A stretch of DNA of 64,000 nt from Entoloma clypeatum (lineage: Eukaryota; Basidiomycota; Agaricomycetes; Agaricales; Entolomataceae). Shown here piece by piece: positions 21,512-31,871 of the stretch (positions within the stretch are counted from its first letter, which is position 1; every line of letters begins with the position of its first letter). Made by a program: the position numbers and the translations under genes. The notes under the pieces were generated by a model, which did not search any database, was not told the origin of the DNA, and was given only the letters and a program-made list of their open reading frames with translations. The stretch lies in contig OY751488.1 in assembly GCA_963565915.1 (NCBI GenBank), positions 5,022,001-5,086,000 on the forward strand, in the 5' to 3' direction.

Positions 21512-23356
21512 CGCATGAACCCTCCTCCTTCCCAGTACACCGGGCTTCCTTCTGGAAAGCCGTCAGTGTGGAAAAAGAACGAAAGGGTGCGAAAGCTCGC
21601 CCGAGAGATCGGCGCACAACCCTCTGGATCGAACCTTCGTATCCTAGATACCATCATTCCTGACATCGACGAAAGGCCGGCTAAACAGCGTCGCGTAGCC
21701 CCGTCGATAGAAGAATCGCTGAAGATGATGGACATCGACCAGGAACGAATGGGGCCGGATGTGTTTGAGGACGAGATAGAACTTGACGGTTCGTCGAAAC
21801 CCTTTCTTAAACCTTACCAATTGCGGAAAGCTAACAATACCTCTCAACAGACATATGACATAATAGCCAGTACCAGTACAGAATGCGTAGATCACTTTAG
21901 CAGTGATTTACATAAAAAATATATTAAACATTTTGCTTCTTGTACACATTGTAAGGAAAAAGAACGCGCGCAATGGATATTAGATTCCGGCGCCTCTTTA
22001 CACTTCACCTATGAGTTTAAGGACTTCGCATATTATAGACCTCTCACGGTCAAGCGATTCGTCCAAACTGCAGCCAAAGGGAAGAAACTGGAAATTCTTG
22101 GAGTTGGGGCCGTTCCAGTACGGCACACCCTAAATGGGGAAGTTAAAACCCATCTTCTCAGACCGGTGTTCTACATTCCGGACATGGACACACGCTTATT
22201 GTCCCTAGGCGTCTTCCTTAACCATGGTTACAAAGTAGACGGGACTTGTGGAGAAATCAACATCTCCAAAGGGCTGAGCAAAATCCAGTTTTCGCCCCAC
22301 ATCCTTGGTCAAACCATTTACTGGTTAGACACTGAAATACGCTATGATCAGATCCATGCGATCTCAAGCGAAATCACTGTCGAAACATGGCACAAGCGTC
22401 TTGGTCACCCAAATGATCAAGCACTCCGAAAGATTCCCACCAGTACCAAAGGGGTACCTGAAACACTAGTACGTGAAAAATCACAGGAAAGTTGCACAGG
22501 CTGCCTCAAAGGGAAAATGCCGAATCAGTCATATCCAAATTCGATAACAAGGGCAACAAAAACCTTTGATCTGATCCATTCCGATCTTAAACAAATATCC
22601 ACGGCATCATACCACAAATATAAATATTTCCTTACGTTTTTGGATGATTTTTCATCCCACGTCTGGGTCGTCTTGCTTAGGAAAAAGTCGGATGCTGTCA
22701 TGGCACTACGACAATTCCTTGCAATGATCCAGAATCAATTCGCCGCCACTCCTAAGAAATGGCGAGTTGATGGAGGTGGAGAATTTAACGAATACAAGGA
22801 TGTACTTGCCGATCATGGAATTCTGATCGACGTCACGCTCCCGTATCAGCACCAGCAGAACGGTCGAGCAGAACGGATAAATCGAACCCTGTGGGAGAAA
22901 TCTCAGGCCTTGCACTTCGACGCGTGCTTACCACCTATGTGGTGGGAATTCTGTTTGGAACATGCAGCTTTTCTCTACAACAGAACCCCCATGCAGCGTC
23001 TCGAATGGAATACCCCTTACTTCAGGGTGACCAATGAGATCCCCGATATGTCAAGCATCAGAGTCTTCGGATGTCAGGCATATGTGTATATCCCAAAAGA
23101 AAAACGTAGAAATTCCCTGGAATCTAGATCTCGATTGATGATTTATCTCGGATCGAAGCCAGGGGTCAAAGGATACCGTTTCATGGATCCTGAGACTAAT
23201 ACAATTTTCATGGGTGGGAAAGCTATCTTTGATGAAAGCAAGTACCCTAGATGCCACATCGACCCTTTGCCAGAGAACCATCCAGAAATGGAAAACCCAG
23301 AACCGGCTGATGAGTTTGAGGACCTCATCCCCGGAAACGATGACAATGACAGTCAT
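21350..23356 (+). pseudogene. Copia pol, protease and integrase part (interrupted by Gypsy-B)
   Basis: Protease: QWILDSGASLHFTYEFKDF (DSGA active site) near 21970. Integrase: WHKRLGHPND and CTGCLKGKMPNQ (HHCC zinc site), LIHSDLKQIS and VDGGGEFNEY with QHQQNGRAERINRTL (D, D, E catalytic residues). A copia-type C-terminal core follows, with VFGCQAYVYIPKEKR. The frame runs into the Gypsy-B LTR at 23357 and picks up at 29482; the remaining codons listed past 23356 are LTR sequence. No internal stop is visible, so this insertion and the gag duplication are the main lesions. Confidence 0.9.
23352..23356. repeat. Gypsy-B target-site duplication (left)
   Basis: GTCAT, repeated at 29477-29481 directly after the 3' LTR; 5 bp is the usual length for Ty3/gypsy integration. 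Confidence 0.9.
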
Positions 23357-23800
23357 TGTAAGGGCAACCACTTTGCACTTTCCCTTTCCGTTCATTTCCA
23401 CCATCTCCGACGCCCTCCGACGCCCTCCGACGCCCTCCGATCGTATCTGTTGCCTCTGATATCTTATTCACCTCTCTGCACCTCTCCACATCCGACGACT
23501 CCACGCCCCTCCGCTCCTCCGCACGTCGGATCGCAGGTACTATCATTCATCTCGTTTCCATTCATCCCCCATCCCTACTCCCGACCATTACTCATCATTC
23601 CTATGTCTCGTTTTATCTTTTATTTCATATCTCATTTTACTATTTATCTCGCTAGCTTGCAGGGGAATCCTTAGAACTTTCTCTTCGGATCTCCCTTGCA
23701 AGGTGTGTGTTGTATTACTTATCAGACTGCTCAATCTAATCTTCGGATCTCCCTTGCAAGTATCTGAGTTTGAGTCTTGGATCGTAAGGTCGCCCTTACA
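23357..23800 (+). repeat. Gypsy-B 5' LTR
   Basis: 444 bp from TGTAAGGGCAACC to CGCCCTTACA, with a tandem CCGACGCCCTCCGACGCC tract near 23409 and two TCGGATCTCCCTTGCAAG blocks near 23685 and 23743. Confidence 0.95.
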
Positions 23801-23961
23801 GTAGAAAGTTCTCATCTAATTGGACCGGGTCCGATTGCATCGTTGTCACGATTCCGCGCTTCGGAGTAGCTTCGTCCGCGTCCGACTCCGATACATCTCA
23901 CACCCCTTCCAGTTCTTCTAATTACCTCTCCGTAACCGGTGATTCTGCTCCGCGCATAGTA

Positions 23962-25116
23962 ATGGACGACCCCAATCGCCTTGAACAGCTCGAGCACGAG
24001 TTCCAGGAACAACGTCAAACTCTCGCTGATATCTCTACTCAACTTGACCAACTCCTCCTCGCCTTCAACGCAATTCCTGCCCCAGCTCCGCCACCTATCC
24101 CACCTGCTCCCGCACCCGCACCTCCACCTGCTCCGCTCGCTCCGGCCAATCCGGGCGTGCGTCGAGCAAAAGCCGCCAATCCGTCAGACTTCGACGGATC
24201 GCGTGCAAATGGCTGGACCTTTCTAAACTCCTGTGAATTGTTTATGGGGCTGGCTCCGGAACAGTTCGCAGACGACCACGCTAAAATTTATTGGGCCTTA
24301 TCTTTCATGAAGAGTGGACGCGCAGCACGCTTTGCGGATCGCATTATCCGACAAGAGCGGAGGACCGGTGCTCCGCCTTATCGGACTTGGGTGGACTTCC
24401 GCGCCGTCTTTACAACGGAGTTCACTCCGAAGAATGAGGAACAGGACGCGAGACTGATCCTCGAAGGAGAATCCTATTATCAAGGTCAACGGGATGTCGA
24501 GACCTATATTGACGAGTTCAAAGACTACATTGACAAAGCAGGCTATCAGGAGGATACCAATATAGTACTCAAATTCCGCCATGGTCTCCGTTCCGATATT
24601 CAGAACGAGATCGCCACCCTGACCCACGGACGGCCTGCGGACGACAACCCCGATGAGTGGTACTCTGCAGCACGAGTCAACGACGACAATAGAATTGCCA
24701 ACAAAGCCTTCAAAGCCACTGCTCCGACCCGCACATCCGCCTTCCGCAACGTCGTCGGACCAAGAGTACCTGGCACCTCAGTATTCCCTCGCCCCTACAT
24801 TCCATTCACTCCGCGTCCAGCTCCGCTCGCATCCGCAACCGCTCCGCCGACAAGGGACCCTAATGCAATGGACATTGATACTTCACACGTCAAAGGCAAG
24901 AATGCCAATGCATGCTTCAGATGTAACAAAACGGGTCACTTCAGTCGTGAATGCCCCCTTCGCTTCGACGTCCAATTCATGACGATGGAGGAACAAGACG
25001 AGTTTATCATGGAACAACTCGTGGTCAAGGACGCGGCGGAAGGCAACTCCGTTCCGCCCACAGAGTCTGCGGAGTCGGAGGGAGGACAGGAGGATTTTCC
25101 TCCTCACAACGAGTGA
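23962..25116 (+). CDS. Gypsy-B gag (capsid and nucleocapsid)
   Basis: 384 residues. N-terminal coiled segment (MDDPNRLEQLEHEFQEQRQT), Pro-rich linker, a retrotransposon gag core (KIYWALSFMKSGRAARFADR, YIDEFKDYIDKAGYQEDTNI) and one CCHC zinc knuckle, CFRCNKTGHFSREC, near residue 315. It forms the particle and binds element RNA. The stop at 25114-25116 lies inside pol, which is open one frame back, so pol is likely made by -1 frameshifting or by another recoding event. The ATG at 23962 is chosen because homology with the relic at 15117 covers it; an in-frame start further upstream is not excluded. Confidence 0.9.
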   Translation: MDDPNRLEQLEHEFQEQRQTLADISTQLDQLLLAFNAIPAPAPPPIPPAPAPAPPPAPLAPANPGVRRAKAANPSDFDGSRANGWTFLNSCELFMGLAPEQFADDHAKIYWALSFMKSGRAARFADRIIRQERRTGAPPYRTWVDFRAVFTTEFTPKNEEQDARLILEGESYYQGQRDVETYIDEFKDYIDKAGYQEDTNIVLKFRHGLRSDIQNEIATLTHGRPADDNPDEWYSAARVNDDNRIANKAFKATAPTRTSAFRNVVGPRVPGTSVFPRPYIPFTPRPAPLASATAPPTRDPNAMDIDTSHVKGKNANACFRCNKTGHFSRECPLRFDVQFMTMEEQDEFIMEQLVVKDAAEGNSVPPTESAESEGGQEDFPPHNE

Positions 25117-28100
25117 ACAGTGCGCCCTCGTTGTCTACTAAAAATCGTTATGCTGCCTTATTTATGGAACAATATGATCCTATACCCTCCATCTCTAAGC
25201 CTGCAAACGATCCTATAGTCGCACCCAACTCCGCAAACCCTATCCGCATCCGCTTCTCTAAGTGGGAGCGGCGGCTTCCAAAACAATATGTTCTCGCCGC
25301 AGCCGCTCGCTCCGACAATTCCCTCGAACTAGACATAGTTCTCGAAACTACCGACACTAAAGACATACTATCACAAAAGGCCTTACTCGACAGTGGGGCA
25401 ACCGGATCGTTTATTGAACGTACTCTGGTCGAGAAACACCGACTCTCTACTCGAAAACTACAACGCGCAATTCCGGTATACAACATCGACGGAACTCCGA
25501 ATGAGGCCGGAGCAATAACGGAGGTGTTGGACGTAGTGCTCCGCTATCGGGATCACTCGGAACGGACCCAGCTTGCAGTCACAAGTTTGGGAAAACAAGA
25601 AATCGTGTTAGGCTTCACTTGGCTCAAAGAACACAACCCCGAGGTAGATTGGACTTCAGGGGAAGTGAAGATGAGCCGGTGTCCTGCACGATGTCGGACA
25701 TGCCAACAGGAGGCAGCCCAAGAGCGGAAGGAGCGGAAGTTCGAACAAGTCCGCATCCGAGCCTGTCGGATGGGTTCCACTCCGATGTCCGGTCTAGAGG
25801 AGGAGGCTCCACGCGGCCCATGGGTGGAGGATGTCACAGAAGGAGAAGAAACGGAGGAGTTAGCGGAAGACGATGAGGAAGAGGATGAGTTTGAGGAGGG
25901 AGACCGCCTTTTTGTCGGAACAGTACCTGCGGAGGCGGAGTTCATCCGCGCTTCATCCAATATCTCGCAACGTCTATCGGAGGCCTTCCTCAGTAACCAG
26001 AAACCCAAATCTTTCCGCGATTCCGTACCAGACCACTTGTTTGATTTCGAAGACGTATTCTCAAAGACCTCTTTCGACACCTTACCGGAAGAGCGGACGT
26101 GGGACCACGCCATTGAACTTGTTCCGGACGCCTGTCCGGCGGGTTGTAAGGTATATCCGCTCGCCCCGAACGAACAGAAAGAACTCGACGCGTTTTTGGA
26201 GGAAAACCTTGCAACTGGTCGGATCCGCCCTTCCAAGTCTCCGATGGCATCTCCGGTGTTCTATATCAAGAAAAAGGATGGCTCCCTTCGTCTTGTACAA
26301 GACTACCGGTCACTCAATTCCAAAACTATCAAAAACAAGTATCCGCTTCCGCTCATATCCGAACTGATCAATAAACTTCAACGCGCTCAATACTTCACCA
26401 AACTCGACATCCGCTGGGGTTACAACAATGTACGGATAAAGCCCGGAGACGAGTGGAAGGCCGCTTTTCGGACCAATCGCGGACTCTATGAACCATTGGT
26501 GATGTTCTTCGGCCTCACTAATAGTCCATCCACATTCCAGACTATGATGAACGAGATCTTTCAGGACCTTATCACTGAAGGTGTAGTTTGTGTTTACCTT
26601 GACGATATACTCATCTTCATGGAGACCCTTGCGGAACATCGGAGGGTCACACGGATTGTACTGGAACGACTTCGCGAACACAAACTCTATCTAAAACCAG
26701 AGAAATGCGAGTTTGAGCAAACGCGCATTGAATACTTAGGCCTTATTATTGAACAAGGACGCGTAGAGATGGATCCGGTGAAAGTAGCGGGGGTCGCGGA
26801 GTGGCCTGCTCCGACAAACGTCCGAGAAGTACAGTCCTTTCTGGGGTTCACTAACTTCTATCGCCGTTTTATTGAAGGGTTTTCGGACATCGCGCGCCCT
26901 CTTTTCGAGCTCACGAAGAAGGGGCACCTCTGGTCTTGGAAGGAAGGAGAAGTGTCCGCATTTGCGGAGTTGAAGCGGAGGATTACATCCGCTCCGATCC
27001 TGGTCTTAGCTGATCATCGAAAGGAGTGGCGGGTAGAAGCGGATAGCTCGGACTTTGCAACCGGAGCAGTACTGTCCCAACCAACAGAGGACGGTAAGTG
27101 GCACCCTGTCGCATTCTATTCCAAAAGCCTCAGTCCGGTGGAACGCAACTACGAGATCTATGACAAGGAGATGTTGGCAGTGGTCCGCGCATTAGAGGAG
27201 TGGAGGCACTTCCTTGAAGGAGCGGAGAAGACAGTGGAGATTTGGACGGACCACAAAAATCTTGAGTACTTCATGACAGCTCAAAAACTAAATCGACGAC
27301 AAGCTAGATGGTCCTTATACCTCGCTCGTTTCGATTTTAAAATGCACCATCGACCTGGAAAGTCAATGGGCAAGTCCGACGCTTTGTCCCGACAAGCGGA
27401 CCACGGAGACGGATCGCGGGACAACGAAAACATCATCCTTCTTCGACCAGAATTGTTTGCAGTGCGAGCAATGCGTGGGGTAACTGTTCAAGGGGAAGAA
27501 CGCGACGTCCTCTGCCAGGTCCGACAGGGAATCCGAGAGGGGCTACTGGAGGATAGTGTGGCGGAGGTCGTCAGATCCCTTCCGACCGTCGGAGCGGGGT
27601 CCGTCCGAAGTGCGGAGTGGAGGCAAGCGGAAGGTTTGCTCTACTTCAGGGATCGTATCTATGTTCCTAATAATCCCCAACTGCGTCATCGGATCCTCAC
27701 ACAACACCACGACACTCCGGTGGCCGGACATCCGGGACGGTGGAAAACCTTGGAACTGGTGTCGCGCAATTACTGGTGGCCACACATGTCTCGTTTAATA
27801 GGTCAATATTGCAAGACATGCGACTCATGCCTCCGCACCAAGGTCCGACGCACTCCGCCCTCCGGAGAGCTCAATCCACTACCGGTCCCCACGGAGCGGT
27901 GGCAAGTAACCAGTGTTGACTTCATTACTGAACTACCAGAAGCCCACGGCTACGACGCTATCATGGTGGTAGTGGACTCAGTAGGGAAGCGGGGACACTT
28001 CATCCCGACGCACTCCGACATCTCCGCACTCGGGACTGCACGCTCCTATATTCAAAACGTCTGGAAACTCCACGGACTACCGGAGGCCATTGTCTCCGAC

Positions 28101-29021
28101 CGCGGACCACAGTTTGTCGCCAAGTTCACGCGTGAACTATATAGGCTACTTGGCATTAAGATTGCTGCCTCGACAGCCTACCATCCGCAGTCGGACGGAC
28201 AGACGGAGCGGGTCAATCAAGGATTGGAACAATATCTTCGCCTATTCGTCAATGAACGTCAAGATGATTGGGACGAATGGCTTCCGATGGCTGAATTTGC
28301 ATACAACAACCATGTTCACGCATCGACACGTCAAACTCCGTTCTACATTGACACCGGCCGCCATCCGCGCATGGGATTCGAACCTCGCGAGAAGCGGACG
28401 GAAATCGAGGCGGTAGCGGATTTCAGCGAGCGGATGAAGTCCGCTCTGGAAGAGGCTCGCGCAGCACTAACAAAGGCAAAAGACGACATGGCGCGATACT
28501 ACAACCAGCATCGGAGCACCACTCCGACATTCCGCCCGGGGGACAAGGTCTTTTTAGACTCATCGGACCTCAAAACCACCCGACCCACAAAAAAACTTGC
28601 ACATCGGTACGTAGGCCCTTTCCCAGTGGTCCGACCTGTCGGAACACATGCCTACGAACTTCGCCTTCCCCCTTCCATCTCCCGCATTCACCCAGTATTC
28701 CACGTCGTCAAACTTTCACTAGTTCCCGACGACCCTTTCCGACGCCAAGTCCGCTCTCCTCCGCCTCCGACGGTAGTGGGAGAAGAATTGGAGTATGATG
28801 TTGAAAACCTCTTGGACAGCCGACTGCATCGAGGCAAGCTTCAATTCTTGGTCAAATGGAAGGGATATGGCTACGAAGAGAATTCCTGGGAAGCAGAAGA
28901 CAATGTCCACGCTCCGCGCCTAGTCCGCGACTTCTACCGACGTCATCCGGGAGCTCCGCGTCGGATCTCCGCTGCGATATTCGACTCGTTTCGCCTGACA
29001 CGTCGAGACGCCGTGCCTTGA
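24951..29021 (+). CDS. Gypsy-B pol: protease, RT, RNase H, integrase, chromodomain
   Basis: About 1356 codons open without a stop. The part overlapping gag (24951-25116) is probably not all translated. Protease: ALLDSGATGSFIERTLVEKH near 25385. RT: PSKSPMASPVFYIKKKDGSL, TKLDIRWGYNNVRI, MFFGLTNSPSTFQTMMNEIF and VYLDDILIF. RNase H: WRVEADSSDFATGAVLSQ, NYEIYDKEMLAVVRALEEWR, IWTDHKNLEYF. Integrase: HDTPVAGHPGRWKTLELV with CKTCDSCLR (HHCC), VDFITELPEAHGYDAIMVVV, VSDRGPQF and YHPQSDGQTERVNQ (DDE). A C-terminal chromodomain (EYDVENLLDSRL...LVKWKGYGYEENSWEAEDN) may direct integration to H3K9-methylated chromatin, as known for chromoviruses. All catalytic residues seen are present. Confidence 0.95.
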   Translation: MPPSLRRPIHDDGGTRRVYHGTTRGQGRGGRQLRSAHRVCGVGGRTGGFSSSQRVNSAPSLSTKNRYAALFMEQYDPIPSISKPANDPIVAPNSANPIRIRFSKWERRLPKQYVLAAAARSDNSLELDIVLETTDTKDILSQKALLDSGATGSFIERTLVEKHRLSTRKLQRAIPVYNIDGTPNEAGAITEVLDVVLRYRDHSERTQLAVTSLGKQEIVLGFTWLKEHNPEVDWTSGEVKMSRCPARCRTCQQEAAQERKERKFEQVRIRACRMGSTPMSGLEEEAPRGPWVEDVTEGEETEELAEDDEEEDEFEEGDRLFVGTVPAEAEFIRASSNISQRLSEAFLSNQKPKSFRDSVPDHLFDFEDVFSKTSFDTLPEERTWDHAIELVPDACPAGCKVYPLAPNEQKELDAFLEENLATGRIRPSKSPMASPVFYIKKKDGSLRLVQDYRSLNSKTIKNKYPLPLISELINKLQRAQYFTKLDIRWGYNNVRIKPGDEWKAAFRTNRGLYEPLVMFFGLTNSPSTFQTMMNEIFQDLITEGVVCVYLDDILIFMETLAEHRRVTRIVLERLREHKLYLKPEKCEFEQTRIEYLGLIIEQGRVEMDPVKVAGVAEWPAPTNVREVQSFLGFTNFYRRFIEGFSDIARPLFELTKKGHLWSWKEGEVSAFAELKRRITSAPILVLADHRKEWRVEADSSDFATGAVLSQPTEDGKWHPVAFYSKSLSPVERNYEIYDKEMLAVVRALEEWRHFLEGAEKTVEIWTDHKNLEYFMTAQKLNRRQARWSLYLARFDFKMHHRPGKSMGKSDALSRQADHGDGSRDNENIILLRPELFAVRAMRGVTVQGEERDVLCQVRQGIREGLLEDSVAEVVRSLPTVGAGSVRSAEWRQAEGLLYFRDRIYVPNNPQLRHRILTQHHDTPVAGHPGRWKTLELVSRNYWWPHMSRLIGQYCKTCDSCLRTKVRRTPPSGELNPLPVPTERWQVTSVDFITELPEAHGYDAIMVVVDSVGKRGHFIPTHSDISALGTARSYIQNVWKLHGLPEAIVSDRGPQFVAKFTRELYRLLGIKIAASTAYHPQSDGQTERVNQGLEQYLRLFVNERQDDWDEWLPMAEFAYNNHVHASTRQTPFYIDTGRHPRMGFEPREKRTEIEAVADFSERMKSALEEARAALTKAKDDMARYYNQHRSTTPTFRPGDKVFLDSSDLKTTRPTKKLAHRYVGPFPVVRPVGTHAYELRLPPSISRIHPVFHVVKLSLVPDDPFRRQVRSPPPPTVVGEELEYDVENLLDSRLHRGKLQFLVKWKGYGYEENSWEAEDNVHAPRLVRDFYRRHPGAPRRISAAIFDSFRLTRRDAVP

Positions 29022-29032
29022 AGGGGGGGTGA
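29021..29032 (+). promoter_or_regulatory. Gypsy-B polypurine tract
   Basis: AAGGGGGGGTGA directly before the 3' LTR; primes plus-strand DNA synthesis in LTR elements. Confidence 0.75.
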
Positions 29033-29476
29033 TGTAAGGGCAACCACTTTGCACTTTCCCTTTCCGTTCATTTCCACCATCTCCGACGCCCTCCGACGCC
29101 CTCCGACGCCCTCCGATCGTATCTGTTGCCTCTGATATCTTATTCACCTCTCTGCACCTCTCCACATCCGACGACTCCGCGCCCCTCCGCTCCTCCGCAC
29201 GTCGGATCGCAGGTACTATCATTCATCTCGTTTCCATTCATCCCCCATCCCTACTCCCGACCATTACTCATCATTCCTATGTCTCGTTTTATCTTTTATT
29301 TCATATCTCATTTTACTATTTATCTCGCTAGCTTGCAGGGGAATCCTTAGAACTTTCTCTTCGGATCTCCCTTGCAAGGTGTGTGTTGTATTACTTATCA
29401 GACTGCTCAATCTAATCTTCGGATCTCCCTTGCAAGTATCTGAGTTTGAGTCTTGGATCGTAAGGTCGCCCTTACA
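29033..29476 (+). repeat. Gypsy-B 3' LTR
   Basis: 444 bp, identical to the 5' LTR except G at 29179 (A at 23503). Followed by the second GTCAT target copy (29477-29481). Confidence 0.95.
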
Positions 29477-29481
29477 GTCAT

Positions 29482-31320
29482 CACGAAAAACCTCACGACC
29501 CTGTTACCACTGGACAGGATCACCCTGAATCAGACAATGATTTGCCGCGTAGCGAACCCGATGACGAGCCACGAGTACCCACTCCAGAGCCCGAGCAAGT
29601 ACCAGATCGACCGATCAGGGAACGACGAGTTCGGAGAATGCCAGACAGCATCTATGGGGAAGACACCCCTGCTTCTGATCTTGAAAAAATGGATCGAAGA
29701 TGTAGACTGGGCGGTCAAACGGCATGGATGAACGATCTTCTAATGGAGGCAATCTCCATCCAAGTAGGCATCATCGAAATGTCACACAAAGACATATACT
29801 CTCTTCCGAACAAAGAAGATTGGTATGCGGCAGAACGAAAAGAGCTAGACATGCTCAAAAGCCGCGGGGTGATCACGGAGTTAGTACCCCTACCTACAGG
29901 GAGGAAAGCTCTAAGGAACAAATGGGTTTACAATGAAAAATCCGACGGGCGTTTGAAAGCGCGCCTTGTTGCAAAAGGTTTCTCACAGGTAGAAGGGATT
30001 GACTTCGATCAGATCTTCTCACCAGTAGTGAGATACGAGACCGTCCGGTTAATTCTGGCATTGACAGCCCTTGAAGGGTGGTTCATGACACTCTTGGACG
30101 TCTCAGCAGCCTTCCTCTATGGAACACTCTGTGAGGTAATTTACATGCGACAGCCTGAGGGCTACATAGTCAAAGGGAAAGAAAACCTCGTGTACCGACT
30201 ATACAAAGCCCTATACGGACTCAAGCAGGCCGCATTAGCCTGGTGGAGGGAACTTGATTCCTCCATGAAAAAGCTCGGCTTTGCCCGGCTTCACTCCGAT
30301 GCGGGAGTTTTCATTCACACAAGTACCAAAGGGGAAACTGTGATCGCCGTCATTTATGTCGATGACTCTGCTTTTCTCGGCACAAACCGGGAATACACGC
30401 TGGAAAAGAAGAAGGCCTTCATGACAACATGGGAATGTAGGGACCTAGGCCACCTAGTCCCTGATGGGGAACCAAAAGAATTTCTCTCTATCCAAATAAG
30501 GCAACGTGGGAAGAGGATCTTCATTGATCAAGTACCCTACCTTGAGAAAATTCTCGCACGCATGGGGATGAGCGAATCTAATGCCACCCATACCCCACTC
30601 CCGACGGGCTACAAACCCATGAAATCTGAAGATGAACCCAATGCGGAACTCAGATCCAAGTACCAATCCGTCATCGGGTCACTATTGTACTTAATGATCG
30701 GGACAAGACCCGACATTTGTTTCGCCGTAATCAAAATGTCCCAATTCTCCGCAAACCCTACCAAATGCCATTTAGAAGTGGCAAGGGATATTTGCAGGTA
30801 TTTGAAGGCGACAAAAAATTATGCGATCATGTACGATGGTGATTCTGGGAAAGGAATCTACGCATTCACAGACTCCGATTGGGCGTCAGACGAAAACACC
30901 AGGAAGTCCACCACTGGTTACTTCGTATCGCTGGCATCTGGAGCAGTAACATGGGTTTCATCGGCGCAAAAAACCATTGCCCTCTCTTCCACGGAAGCAG
31001 AATACATGGCGCTATCAGATTGCAGTCGCGCAGTGACATGGCTTAGAAGCATGCTTGCCGAACTTGGGATGCAGATCGGATCAGTCCCGATCTATGGAGA
31101 TAACAATGGCTCCGTCTTTATCGCATCCAACCCTGTAACTGAAAAGCGGTCCAAGCACATTGACGTGCGATTCCACTTCGTCAGAGAAAAAGTATCCGAA
31201 GGCATCATTACGGTCGAATTCATCGAAGGAGTGAATAACCCTGCAGACCTTTTAACTAAGAATCTGGGGAAAGTCCTCTTTAGCAAGTTTATCCCATACT
31301 TCGGATTACTTAAAAACTAG
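29482..31320 (+). pseudogene. Copia pol, RT and RNase H part
   Basis: Continuation of the copia frame after Gypsy-B. RT: LRNKWVYNEKSDGRLKARLV, RLILALTALEGWFMTLLDVS, EVIYMRQPEGYI, VYRLYKALYGLKQAALAWW and the active site VIAVIYVDDSAFLG. RNase H: YAFTDSDWASDENTRKSTTG, TIALSSTEAEYMALSDCSRA, IYGDNNGSVFIASNPV, and SKHIDVRFHFVREKV. The stop is at 31318-31320, followed by a purine-rich tract and the 3' LTR. No internal stop, so this half is coding-competent apart from being separated from its start. Confidence 0.92.
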
Positions 31321-31378
31321 ACGAAAGAGTACCTATATGGGAAAAAGCAAGATGTATTTAGAAGTATGTACTAAATAT

Positions 31379-31385
31379 GGGGGGG
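31379..31385 (+). promoter_or_regulatory. Copia polypurine tract
   Basis: Run of G directly before the 3' LTR start (TGTTGAAAC). Confidence 0.65.
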
Positions 31386-31695
31386 TGTTGAAACTTTTCC
31401 ATCACGTAGATTAGATTAGATTAGATTATATCACGTGACCTTTACACATCTTCGATTACATACTTATTTGGTTGGTACAAACAGTAGTACGGTATATAAG
31501 ACCAGGAAACTGTCAATATCAATAAGTTGTCTCTTGACTCTTAACCGCCTCCATCGCTCTTACCAGCCTCAACCGCTCTCACCAGCCTCACCCTCTCCAA
31601 TCTATGTAAGTGGTCAGAACGGTATCGTAGAGTACTTCCACTGTAGCCGGTTGCTTCAGTACACTTGCGGCTAGCGCCCAGGTGGAACTTCAACA
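31386..31695 (+). repeat. Copia 3' LTR, copy 1
   Basis: 310 bp from TGTTGAAACTTTTCC to GTGGAACTTCAACA (TG...CA ends, TGTTGAA/TTCAACA inverted). Contains ATTAGATTAGATTAGATTA near 31409 and GGTATATAAGACC (TATA-like) near 31491. It is 310 bp like the LTR at 62826-63135 and differs by scattered substitutions. It lies 176 bp upstream of the host gene start, on the same strand, and could supply a promoter. Confidence 0.9.
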
Positions 31696-31871
31696 CCAAA
31701 AAAAAATTCTGACCCACGGTCTAAACATCCCGTCCCGACACCCCCTTGACAGTGGACTTCCCAATTGCATTTACGTAAGCCTGTGAGAAGCATTGTGCCA
31801 GCACGTGATTTTCCACAGTTGGAACCCCTACAACGTCACAGACTTTCTTTCAACGTCCACCACGGTCCACA

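Larger units (their letters stand above)
23357..29476 (+). mobile_element. Gypsy-B, intact chromodomain LTR retrotransposon
   Basis: 6120 bp with two 444-bp LTRs, a 5-bp target duplication (GTCAT), gag and an uninterrupted pol ending in a chromodomain. The LTRs differ at one base (A at 23503, G at 29179), so the insertion is recent. A polypurine tract (29021-29032) precedes the 3' LTR. It is the only complete, apparently functional autonomous element in the window, sitting inside copia copy 1. The relic at 14790-15505 is an older relative. Confidence 0.95.
19807..31695 (+). mobile_element. Ty1/copia element copy 1, lacking its 5' LTR, split by Gypsy-B
   Basis: Leader 19807-20060 matches the leader of copia copy 2 from 63251 on. 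Then gag, protease, integrase, RT and RNase H in copia order, and a 3' LTR (31386-31695). The 5' LTR and first part of the leader are absent: the join with Gypsy-A is at 19806/19807. Gypsy-B sits in the integrase-RT linker between 23356 and 29477. With Gypsy-B and one target copy removed, the coding frame is continuous across the site. The only other damage seen is a 365-bp tandem duplication in gag. Confidence 0.9.
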
